Origin: Muribaculaceae bacterium
GTDB taxonomy: Bacteria; Bacteroidota; Bacteroidia; Bacteroidales; Muribaculaceae
DNA: 63,782 nucleotides
Direction of reading: 5' to 3'
NCBI GenBank assembly: GCA_024400935.1
Contig: JAKSLZ010000007.1
Location: 1-63,782, forward strand
Of the stretch, positions 51,623 through 58,619 are shown piece after piece; the first letter of the stretch is position 1; each line of letters begins with the position of its first letter. The notes beneath the pieces were generated by a model that was given only the letters and a program-made list of their open reading frames with translations, was not told where the DNA came from and made no database searches. Both the position numbers and the translations under genes were made by a program.

Positions 51623-52302
51623 ATTTCACGCTTGGGTTTAGCGGTGTTGCTGATGTCGCTGTCGGCATCACCAGTTTTTTCATAATAGATCTTGATGATG
51701 GCTGAGTCGCGCAGGAAGTCTACGCTGCCCACAACCACACGGGTGATGTTGAGGCCGGTGCGCTCGGTCAGGTCGGCAACGAGCTGCTCGCGGCATTCGG
51801 GCTTGATGAGCTCAATGCGGTCATACTGCACCAGCTTGTGCTCCTCGTTGTTCTTGAGCAGCAGGTTCTCGCAGATGATCATCACTCCGATGGTAAGGAA
51901 GTTGGGGACCAGCTGCTCGGCAAACGAGACATCAGATCCCAGAGCATTGATGACCGAGAGGCAGATGACGGTGAACAGATAAGTCATCTCGCGCACGGGC
52001 ATCGTGTCAGTGCGATAACGCATGATACTGAAGATACCGAACAATCCTATACCCACGCCTATGCCGGTCTTGCCCTTAAGGTCCTCAAGCACAAAGATCA
52101 TGAAGAACACCAGGAAGTAGATGGCCACACCCAGCATGATGTAAGTGAAATAAAAACTGCGATGCTTTGCCTTCTTGAAGTACAGGAAGTGGACGATAAT
52201 CCACACAAACACGAGGTTCATGAAGAAGTTAAGCACGTTGATGTTTCCAAACTGTCCAGTAAGGAATAGGTTTTTTAACATTGTTAGAGTGTCAGTAGTC
52301 AT
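51601..52302 (-). CDS. DUF4956 membrane protein
   Basis: The 233-residue protein has four TM helices between about 20 and 120 (FFMNLVFVWIIVHFLYF, YIMLGVAIYFLVFFMIFVL, GIGLFGIFSIMRYR, YLFTVICLSVINAL). A cytoplasmic C-terminal domain of about 90 residues follows. DUF4956 proteins are recurrent partners of VTC-type polyphosphate polymerases; a role in coupling synthesis to the membrane is plausible but unproven. It follows the polymerase gene by 6 bp. Confidence 0.88.
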   Translation of the reverse strand: MTTDTLTMLKNLFLTGQFGNINVLNFFMNLVFVWIIVHFLYFKKAKHRSFYFTYIMLGVAIYFLVFFMIFVLEDLKGKTGIGVGIGLFGIFSIMRYRTDTMPVREMTYLFTVICLSVINALGSDVSFAEQLVPNFLTIGVMIICENLLLKNNEEHKLVQYDRIELIKPECREQLVADLTERTGLNITRVVVGSVDFLRDSAIIKIYYEKTGDADSDISNTAKPKREIWEEVKG

Positions 52303-52308
52303 AATATA

Positions 52309-53091
52309 TTATGCGTTATTTAAATTTTTCAACAGTCGTTCCACCAGGCGCATGCGGGGCTTGAAGCGGTTGCGCTTGGCCTGTGGGTCGGTAAATGCGA
52401 TGCCCATGCAGCACTTGGAGAATCCCTGCGGCTTGATGCGCAGCTTGAGCAGCATCTCCAGGATGGGCGAGTAGCACAAGCCGTCGCGCTTGAGCTCTAT
52501 GATGGCCAGTCCCGTGAGGTCGCGGTCGTTGCCCGTGACCACGTTATGAAACTTGAGCGAGGTGTCTATGGTGAGGCGCTCGGTGCGGTCGTTGTTGACC
52601 AGCGTGATGCGGTCAAACGTGTTCTCGAGCGTGGGACGTAAAGCCCCGGCTTCGTCTACATAGCGCTCCTGCATGAACTGCGCCACATCATCGGCCTTGA
52701 AGTTCATCGACGCAAAGTCACGGCCGGCAAGCGCACCGGTCACCTTCATGCGGTTTTTCTTAGTGCGGCGATGGTTGTTCTTCTTCTTCACCTCCAGAAA
52801 ATGGAGATCACTCTTGACATAAGAGCGCACACGCACCTTCTTGCGCGGCAGTGCACCGTTCTGGTGGGTAGTGTACATGTCAAGTGGCTCTGTATCGAAG
52901 TACACAGTGTGATATGGTATGAGCCTCAGGCCGCCAGTTTCCTGCACGCGATACTGGTCGCGCGCCATCTCAAGCAGTTTTATCAACATGGGCACCGTCG
53001 TCACAAACTTTGTGTCGATGCGGTTCATGAGCCTGATTCCGCTCATTTCCTCCAGCGTGATAGGACGATATGTTCCGATAACCTCTTTCAT
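52309..53091 (-). CDS. VTC-type polyphosphate polymerase domain protein
   Basis: The 260-residue protein is a tunnel-fold enzyme of the VTC/CYTH class. Basic strand motifs include RIDTKFVTTV, RKKVRVRSYVKSDLHFLEVKKKNN and LAIIELKRDG; these Lys/Arg and Glu residues line the phosphate tunnel in relatives. It would polymerise or bind polyphosphate at the membrane. It is the first gene of the operon VTC - DUF4956 - DUF2490 - Cthe_2159-like. Confidence 0.88.
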   Translation of the reverse strand: MKEVIGTYRPITLEEMSGIRLMNRIDTKFVTTVPMLIKLLEMARDQYRVQETGGLRLIPYHTVYFDTEPLDMYTTHQNGALPRKKVRVRSYVKSDLHFLEVKKKNNHRRTKKNRMKVTGALAGRDFASMNFKADDVAQFMQERYVDEAGALRPTLENTFDRITLVNNDRTERLTIDTSLKFHNVVTGNDRDLTGLAIIELKRDGLCYSPILEMLLKLRIKPQGFSKCCMGIAFTDPQAKRNRFKPRMRLVERLLKNLNNA

Positions 53092-53250
53092 CTATTCTAT
53101 ATAAACGTGCCACTAACGATAATATTGTGCAACAAACCACAACAACCCATTCAAGCAGTCATTATCCTCGTCAAACCGGGGACAAACGACAACCTGCATG
53201 GGAATGTTTTGGCTTGTATTTCAAGAAGACTTTTACTGTCTGTCAGCTTT

Positions 53251-53664
53251 TCATGCTGATGTGATTATACCTATCACCGCATTGATGTCTGACACATCAA
53301 TATTGCCGTCACCATTGACGTCGGGATTCTTGCATCCGGCAGAATTGCCGGTCAGCAACAGGTTGACAAGCGCATTGACATCAGTGATGTCCACCGTGCC
53401 GTCACCGTTCACGTCGCCCTTGACAGTGGGATCCACCGGCTGGTTGCCAAAGACGAGATGCTTGAGTCCCGCCATAGGCACTGTGCCTGTGCTGGAGCCG
53501 TTGGTCACCATGATGTTCTTGCCGCTGAAAGTCATTTTCATGCCTGTGGCGGCAAACTGTGCAACACTGCCGTCGCTGCGCACAAAGTTCATATAGGTGA
53601 AAGCCTCGGCGCTGGCACCCATCGCCACAATCGACAGTAACAATATAAGTAAAAATTTCTTCAT
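53251..53664 (-). CDS. Small secreted protein with dockerin-like module
   Basis: The 137-residue protein has a signal peptide (MKKFLLILLLSIVAMGASA). A short beta region of about 55 residues (YMNFVRSDGSVAQFAATGMK) is followed by two dockerin-type calcium loops, DVNGDGTVDITDVNALVNLL and DVNGDGNIDVSDINAVIGII (about 88-136). Dockerins dock enzymes to cohesins in some bacteria, but in Bacteroidota such modules are common on secreted proteins without known cohesins. Its loops resemble those in the BspA-like protein. Confidence 0.8.
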   Translation of the reverse strand: MKKFLLILLLSIVAMGASAEAFTYMNFVRSDGSVAQFAATGMKMTFSGKNIMVTNGSSTGTVPMAGLKHLVFGNQPVDPTVKGDVNGDGTVDITDVNALVNLLLTGNSAGCKNPDVNGDGNIDVSDINAVIGIITSA

Positions 53665-53737
53665 TTTCTATGTTTTTTAAACGACATGAGCCCACAGGAG
53701 CACCTATCATTCTATTATATTTTCAAGCTTTGTGGTG

Positions 53738-53769
53738 CAAAATTATTAAAAAATAAGCAACAAAACAAG
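53738..53769 (-). promoter_or_regulatory. Promoter of the dockerin-like protein gene
   Basis: Minus-strand CTTG (53766-53769, three of four), 20 nt, TAATTTTG (53738-53745). The leader is about 70 nt. Confidence 0.6.
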
Positions 53770-53936
53770 CACAAGTGTAGAATAAACGTGCTTTACACAA
53801 TCATTTCCTTGACAAAACAGACGATTTTATAGACAAATCGTTTCACAAGGCGCCATTATCATTCAACACACCGCCGTGCGACACATTTTTGCACTTATTT
53901 GAAACATCTGTGATATTTTATTTGTTTTTTTATGTG

Positions 53937-53944
53937 TAATTTTG
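53937..53944 (+). promoter_or_regulatory. -7 element of candidate small RNA
   Basis: TAATTTTG followed by CAC is a full match. No -33 box lies at the normal distance; the region upstream is T-rich. Confidence 0.5.
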
Positions 53945-53948
53945 CACA

Positions 53949-54062
53949 GGTAAATAAAAGATTGGTTCTTATCTTATAAGAACAAGAAAAGGTTAGATTT
54001 GTTTATGGGTTTATTATACAAGGTCTCACGACGTGATGTCGACGAGACCTTGTGTTTTTTTA
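53949..54062 (+). ncRNA. Candidate small RNA (~113 nt)
   Basis: Between a -7 element (53937-53944) and a strong terminator (54018-54062) lies a stretch without an ORF. It holds a perfect hairpin GTTCTTAT-CTT-ATAAGAAC (53965-53983). Both neighbouring protein genes are on the minus strand, so no coding transcript would use this promoter. Its 3' end lies 31 nt from the convergent glycosyltransferase stop. The family is not recognised. Confidence 0.55.
54018..54062 (+). terminator. Strong intrinsic terminator of the candidate small RNA
   Basis: ACAAGGTCTC and GAGACCTTGT form a 10-bp stem. An inner CGAC/GTCG hairpin follows, then GTTTTTTTA on the plus strand. The minus-strand side has no T run, so it does not serve the convergent gene. 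Confidence 0.85.
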
Positions 54063-54093
54063 TTGCATGACCCCCACTCTGCCCACGGAGGGG

Positions 54094-54846
54094 TCAGTTG
54101 AGGCGACGATACTTAGTGTAGAGGTGAAGGAGCCCCCTGACGTGCTTAAGTCCCAGCCACGAGAATGGGTTGCGGGCGGTGGCACGCTGATAAGTGTGGA
54201 CGATGGAGTACATGGGCAGGTACTTGATGCGCCAGCCGGCCTTGCGCAGTCGCAGGCAGTAGTCGGCGTCCTCGGGACCATAGAAGATAGCTTCGTCGAG
54301 CATACCTATCTGGCCCACGGCCTCACGCTTGATCATCTGGCAGGCACCTATCACATAGAACGGCTCGATGCTGCCGTCCTCGTCGGCCTTGTAGTGCGAC
54401 AGCGGGCGCTGGATGCGCAGAATGCTGTACACCTTAGATATGAGACCCGGGAACGGGCGGAAGCTGGGCTGCACATTGCCCTGGGCATCGGTCATGCAGC
54501 AAGCACACAGGCCCACGTCGTTGTGCTCGTCGAGATAGCGTTCCATGCCCTCGACGGCCAGGCTGTTGACCACGGTGTCATTGTCGAGGATGAGCAGTTT
54601 GCGGCCCGAGGCGCGCATGAAGCCCTGGTTGCGGGCGGCCGCGATGCCGCGGTTGGTGCCGTTGCAGGTGAGGCGCACCTGGGGGAACTCACGGCGAATG
54701 GCCGACTGGGTGCCATCGGTCGACGCGTTGTCGATGACGATGGTCTCCACGTCATCGCGTGACATGACGGGCTCCAGCGACTTGAGGCACCGGCGCGTGG
54801 CGTCAATGTTGTTCCAGGTGAGTATGATGATTGACAGGTTTATCAT
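54094..54846 (-). CDS. Family 2 glycosyltransferase
   Basis: The 250-residue GT-A enzyme has LSIIILTWNNIDATRRCLKS at the N-terminus and DNASTDGT (about 40-47). The metal-binding LILDNDT stands at about 84-90, and EDADYCLR in the acceptor region. There is no membrane helix. It transfers a sugar to a surface glycan. It lies 34 bp behind the radical SAM gene, and the pair is probably an operon. Confidence 0.92.
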   Translation of the reverse strand: MINLSIIILTWNNIDATRRCLKSLEPVMSRDDVETIVIDNASTDGTQSAIRREFPQVRLTCNGTNRGIAAARNQGFMRASGRKLLILDNDTVVNSLAVEGMERYLDEHNDVGLCACCMTDAQGNVQPSFRPFPGLISKVYSILRIQRPLSHYKADEDGSIEPFYVIGACQMIKREAVGQIGMLDEAIFYGPEDADYCLRLRKAGWRIKYLPMYSIVHTYQRATARNPFSWLGLKHVRGLLHLYTKYRRLN

Positions 54847-54880
54847 TTCTATACAGGGGAGTATAATAATGTGAGTGGGA

Positions 54881-56323
54881 TTAACCCAATAGTTTTATTT
54901 TCAATGCCTTCAAGGCGTGAGTAAACTCGCTCCACGACGTGAAGCGGCTGATGTGGGTGACGATGAAACGCCACGACAAGAAGTAGCTGATGTTATTGCG
55001 CCACAAGGCTCGCTCCATCTCGCGGGCCGTGAGGTGCGGAAAGTTGACGATGCTGTTGCGCTGCACATCGGTGGGTTCATATTTGCCCGTTGCCAGCCAC
55101 CCGTTTTCCTTGCACAGCTGGTAGAACTCGGTGCCAGGAAATGGAGACACGATGTTAAACATCACCTGGTCTACCTTAAGGCGCTTGGCCTCGCGCAAGG
55201 TGTGGCGCACGGTTTCGCGCGTTTCCAGCGGACAGCAGCCTATGAGGATATTGAGCTTAACGGGCACGCCATGAGCTTGGAGCGTAGCAATGGCGTCATA
55301 TATCTGCCGGGCGGTAATGCCCTTCTTGATATACTTGAGTATCTCGTCGTTAAACGACTCCACGCCCAGGTCGACATAGCGGCAGCCACCCTGCGAGAGC
55401 AGTTGGGCTATGGCGGGAGTGATGGCGTCGACGCGCGCCTGGCATCCCCACACCATGCCATAACGGCTCATGATGTCGCAAATGCCGCGCGTGCGCTCCT
55501 CGTTCCAGATGAAATTATCGTCGACAAAGCCTATGGCCTTGTAGCCCTGCTCGTGCAGCATCTTCACCTCGGCCTCTATGCTCGAGAGCGAGCGCTTGGT
55601 GATGAGGGGCTTGCGGCCGTCGTTGTGGCTGCGGTGCTCTATCTCACGGGCAAAGGTGAGACTGCTGGGCACACAATAGATGCAATGGAACGGACAGTTG
55701 CGCGATGTGACCATCGTGGTGTATCCGTCGCACGGCAGCTTGGGGTTGTGATAGCGCCGTCCGCCCAGCAGATGCCGCGCGGGGAACGGCAGCGAGTCAA
55801 GGTCAGTGATGAGTGCACGCGGGCGGTTGTTCACAACCTCGCCATTGTCGTTGAGATAAGAGATGCCGTCGATGCAGTCCAGGGCACCGCCTGCGGCAAG
55901 CGTCTCGAGCAACTCCTTTACTGTGGCCTCAGGCTCGCCACGCACCACAATGTTGTTGCGGTGCGCAAGCGTGGTGCGAGTGAAATAAGTGGCCCCAGGG
56001 CCCAGGAAGACCACTGTGCCGACAGGACGCAGCTCGTGCAGCATGGCGGTGGCCTGCAGGTCGTTATTGAGCGACAGATTCACCATCCACACCATGTAGA
56101 TGTCGCTGTCGTCCTGCTGCAGCCACAAGCGCCACTCGCGGTCATTGCGCTGCGAGGAGAAGTCACGGTAGCACACCTCAAAACCGGGCAGACGCTCCAC
56201 CACGGCAGCCACAGTGAGCTCATAGATGTTGGGCATGGGATACACCACGCAGGTGCAACCTGCCGAACGTTCGGCAGGCCGCTTGCCAATGAGCACCGGA
56301 GGAGTTACAAACGTGACCTTCAT
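54881..56323 (-). CDS. B12-binding-domain radical SAM protein
   Basis: The 480-residue protein has an N-terminal cobalamin-binding-like domain (about 1-150; no DxHxxG motif is evident, so corrinoid binding is uncertain). The radical SAM core carries Cys210-x3-Cys214-x2-Cys217 in SRNCPFHCIYC. Then follow VDDNFIWNEER and DLGVESFNDEILKYIKKG. It is similar in layout to BchE-like and hopanoid or glycan-modifying enzymes. The substrate is unknown; linkage with a GT2 suggests envelope modification. Confidence 0.9.
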   Translation of the reverse strand: MKVTFVTPPVLIGKRPAERSAGCTCVVYPMPNIYELTVAAVVERLPGFEVCYRDFSSQRNDREWRLWLQQDDSDIYMVWMVNLSLNNDLQATAMLHELRPVGTVVFLGPGATYFTRTTLAHRNNIVVRGEPEATVKELLETLAAGGALDCIDGISYLNDNGEVVNNRPRALITDLDSLPFPARHLLGGRRYHNPKLPCDGYTTMVTSRNCPFHCIYCVPSSLTFAREIEHRSHNDGRKPLITKRSLSSIEAEVKMLHEQGYKAIGFVDDNFIWNEERTRGICDIMSRYGMVWGCQARVDAITPAIAQLLSQGGCRYVDLGVESFNDEILKYIKKGITARQIYDAIATLQAHGVPVKLNILIGCCPLETRETVRHTLREAKRLKVDQVMFNIVSPFPGTEFYQLCKENGWLATGKYEPTDVQRNSIVNFPHLTAREMERALWRNNISYFLSWRFIVTHISRFTSWSEFTHALKALKIKLLG

Positions 56324-56351
56324 GTTTTTATTTTATGAGGTGTTTTTTTAA

Positions 56352-56387
56352 GCTATACAGGCTATACAGGCTATACAGGCTATATAG
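56352..56387. repeat. 9-bp tandem repeat
   Basis: GCTATACAG is repeated three times and then once as GCTATATAG. It grades into GCTATCTAAGCC and TAGGCCCTATAGG. Confidence 0.85.
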
Positions 56388-56428
56388 GCTATCTAAGCCA
56401 CATAGGCCCTATAGGCCTTGTGGGCTGG

Positions 56429-56518
56429 CTGTCTTATAGGCACTCAGTGCCGTTCTTATAGCCTGCCACAGCAGGCGTCCTTAAAGCGAAGCGTCCTTAA
56501 AGGGCGAAGCCCGTCCTT
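56429..56518 (+). repeat. Array of miniature hairpins with a GTTCTTATA/GTCCTTAAA linker (C, copy 2)
   Basis: Four units are visible: GGCAC-TCA-GTGCC, GCCTGC-CAC-GCAGGC, GC-GAA-GC and GGGC-GAA-GCCC. They are joined by GTTCTTATA or GTCCTTAAA. This is the same scheme as 26866-27148. It lies between pyrH and the radical SAM gene. Confidence 0.75.
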
Positions 56519-57227
56519 AATAAACCACTGTGCCTATCTTCTCGCCAGCGATCACCTTGGCCAGGTTACCCACTACATCCATGTTAAAGACGTGGATGGG
56601 CAGGTGGTTCTCCTTGCACATGATGGTTGCTGTCATGTCCATGACTTTGAGCTGGCGCTCATATACCTCGTCATAAGAGATGCGGTCAAACTTGGTAGCT
56701 GTGGGATCCTTCTCGGGATCGGCGGTGTAAATGCCGTCTACGCGTGTACCCTTGAGCATCACGTCGCACTCGGTCTCGATGCCACGCAGCGCCGAGCCAG
56801 TGTCGGTGGTGAAGAAAGGATTGCCAGTGCCGCACGACATGATGGCCACCTTGCCCTGGTTGAGGGCGTCGATGACGCGCCACTTGCTGTACTGCTCGCC
56901 TATGGGCACCATGCCTATAGCAGTGAACACCTGTGAGGGCTGTCCCACAGCGTCGAGGCCGCTCGACAGAGCCAGCGAGTTGATGACAGTTGCAAGCATA
57001 CCCATCTGGTCACCCTTGACGCGGTCAACGCCCTTAGCAGCGCCTGCGATGCCGCGGAAGATGTTGCCGCCGCCTATCACGATTGCCACCTGCACGCCAG
57101 CATCAACGATCTCCTTGATTTGCTTAGCGTAGTCGGCTACGCGCTGAGGGTCTATACCATGGCCTTGTCCGGCCGCCAATGATTCGCCACTAAGTTTGAG
57201 AAGCACTCTCTTGTAGATAGTTTTCAT
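56517..57227 (-). CDS. pyrH: Uridylate kinase
   Basis: The 236-residue amino-acid-kinase-fold enzyme has KRVLLKLSGESLAAGQGHGI, IVIGGGNIFRG (about 52-62) and the acidic-residue segment ECDVMLKGTRVDGIYTADPE, all typical of bacterial UMP kinase. It makes UDP from UMP and ATP as a hexamer controlled by GTP/UTP. It has its own promoter at 57257-57287. Downstream lie the miniature-hairpin array and the tandem repeats. Confidence 0.97.
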   Translation of the reverse strand: MKTIYKRVLLKLSGESLAAGQGHGIDPQRVADYAKQIKEIVDAGVQVAIVIGGGNIFRGIAGAAKGVDRVKGDQMGMLATVINSLALSSGLDAVGQPSQVFTAIGMVPIGEQYSKWRVIDALNQGKVAIMSCGTGNPFFTTDTGSALRGIETECDVMLKGTRVDGIYTADPEKDPTATKFDRISYDEVYERQLKVMDMTATIMCKENHLPIHVFNMDVVGNLAKVIAGEKIGTVVY

Positions 57228-57256
57228 TATAAAAAGGAGTTAATGTAATATTTTCG

Positions 57257-57287
57257 CAAAGTTACAACTTTTTAACGACATACCAAG
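57257..57287 (-). promoter_or_regulatory. Promoter of pyrH
   Basis: Minus-strand CTTG (57284-57287, three of four), 19 nt, TAACTTTG (57257-57264). The leader is about 24 nt. Confidence 0.65.
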
Positions 57288-57334
57288 AACGAAACACCAA
57301 GAACAAAAGACTAAATTCAAAATTTAAACCTACC

Positions 57335-57480
57335 ACCAAACCACACCGCCACCACAGCCCCTCTCTCTCACCCATCACCACATCGCCACCACAGCCCCAT
57401 CGTTATCACCACACCGCCACCGTGATCCATCACCACATCGCCCCATCACCACCACACCAGCATCGTCTCCCCAGCTCCAT
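57335..57480. repeat. CCA-rich low-complexity tract
   Basis: Imperfect tandem copies of CATCACCACATCGCC and CCACACCGCCACC fill about 145 bp upstream of pyrH. No ORF is credible. Confidence 0.6.
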
Positions 57481-57585
57481 CGTTGCAGCGACGCGTCACC
57501 CTTGCCTTGCCGCGCCATCGTCGAGCCCCTGTGCGAAGCGGTTTCGCCGCTTCGACCATTTTACCCCCTCCCTCAGCCACGGCAA

Positions 57586-57626
57586 CAAAAAAAGCAGGAC
57601 CCGCATGTGCGAGTCCTGCTTTTTTG
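57586..57626. terminator. Bidirectional-type terminator of the TPR gene
   Basis: AGCAGGAC (57593-57600) and GTCCTGCT (57613-57620) with an inner CGCA/TGCG stem, flanked by A and T runs. It sits 30 nt after the TPR gene stop. Confidence 0.85.
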
Positions 57627-57654
57627 TGTGAACGATTATGTGTTGCGTCTAATA

Positions 57655-58335
57655 TTACTTGCCAGCAAGTGCATTAGCGCGCTCAATGTACTTGTCAACA
57701 TTGAAGCCTGAGCCCTGTACATAGACGGGATAGTTGTCCTTCACGTCCTGATAGAGAGCAGCCTCCTCGGCATACTTCTTGAGCTCGTGGAGCACGGTGG
57801 CCTTCTTGAGCATGAACACGGGAGCATAGATCTCGTTGTTGTTAGCCATGCTGACTGCCTTGTCAAATGCGCCAATAGCCTTCTCATACTGTTTCTGGTT
57901 AACGTAGCAGTCGCCCAGCAGTGACTGTGCAGCGGGACCTACGAGTGTACCAGCAGCATTGTATTTCTCAAGATAGCTTGCAGCCTCTTTGTACTTGCCC
58001 TGCTGATACAGGATGATAGCTGCGTTGAACGCTGCACGCTCTGACTCCTTGTTGCTGAAGCTGTCAAATGCCTTCTGGTAGTCCTTCAGTGCATTGACTG
58101 TGTCTTGCTGCAGATACTCGATATCAGCCTTACCGATCTGTTCCAGTGCCTTTGTCTTATTGGGCAGATATATACCATAAATAAAACCAGCAGCCAAGAG
58201 TATCAGTGCAACAGCGGCACCAACGGCCACGTAAATGTACTTCTTGTTTTCTTCAAGTTTTTGCGCGGTTGAAGTCAACGACTCGTTTACTTCCTCGAGA
58301 GTAGTGCGCGCGGGAGCAGTTTGTTTCTTTGCCAT
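57655..58335 (-). CDS. TPR-repeat inner-membrane protein (YfgM-like)
   Basis: The start is ATG 58335 (MAKKQTAPARTTLEEVNESL). The frame continues 33 codons upstream across a promoter. The 226-residue protein has a cytoplasmic N-terminus, one TM helix (about 34-58, YIYVAVGAAVALILLAAGFI) and a periplasmic TPR solenoid (about 65-220). The layout is that of YfgM, a SecYEG-associated chaperone partner; identity with it is not certain. The promoter at 58395-58425 confirms the start. Confidence 0.85.
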   Translation of the reverse strand: MAKKQTAPARTTLEEVNESLTSTAQKLEENKKYIYVAVGAAVALILLAAGFIYGIYLPNKTKALEQIGKADIEYLQQDTVNALKDYQKAFDSFSNKESERAAFNAAIILYQQGKYKEAASYLEKYNAAGTLVGPAAQSLLGDCYVNQKQYEKAIGAFDKAVSMANNNEIYAPVFMLKKATVLHELKKYAEEAALYQDVKDNYPVYVQGSGFNVDKYIERANALAGK

Positions 58336-58394
58336 TTTATATTTTCTTTTTAATTTATCGTTTCTGAAAAATGCACAATACGCATTTTGACTTG

Positions 58395-58425
58395 CAAAGT
58401 TAATAGTTATTTGCTGAATATTAAA
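58395..58425 (-). promoter_or_regulatory. Promoter of the TPR gene
   Basis: Minus-strand TTTA (58422-58425, three of four), 19 nt, TAACTTTG (58395-58402). The leader is about 55 nt. Confidence 0.7.
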
Positions 58426-58544
58426 GTAAAACACAATTTTTTTTTAATTTTAATGCAATTTACTGCCCCAATCGCCGTCTACACCGCCCCCAGAGCAGCC
58501 ACACACCCCACATTTCCCCAGTAAACCCGGCCGACAGTACACGT

Positions 58545-58580
58545 TAAAAAAAAGGGCGCCCCGCGGTTGCGGAGCGCCCT
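58545..58580 (-). terminator. Terminator of the SusC/SusD operon
   Basis: AGGGCGC and GCGCCCT (58553-58580) with an inner CCGC/GCGG stem; eight T follow on the minus strand. Confidence 0.85.
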
Positions 58581-58619
58581 GTGGTTATTTAGCTATTAGA
58601 ATAATCTCTTATTCAGATA

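Noticed and set aside
54917..56338. 473-codon ORF antisense to the radical SAM gene
   Set aside because: The radical SAM cysteines and core motifs identify the minus strand as coding; the mirror frame is a codon-bias shadow.
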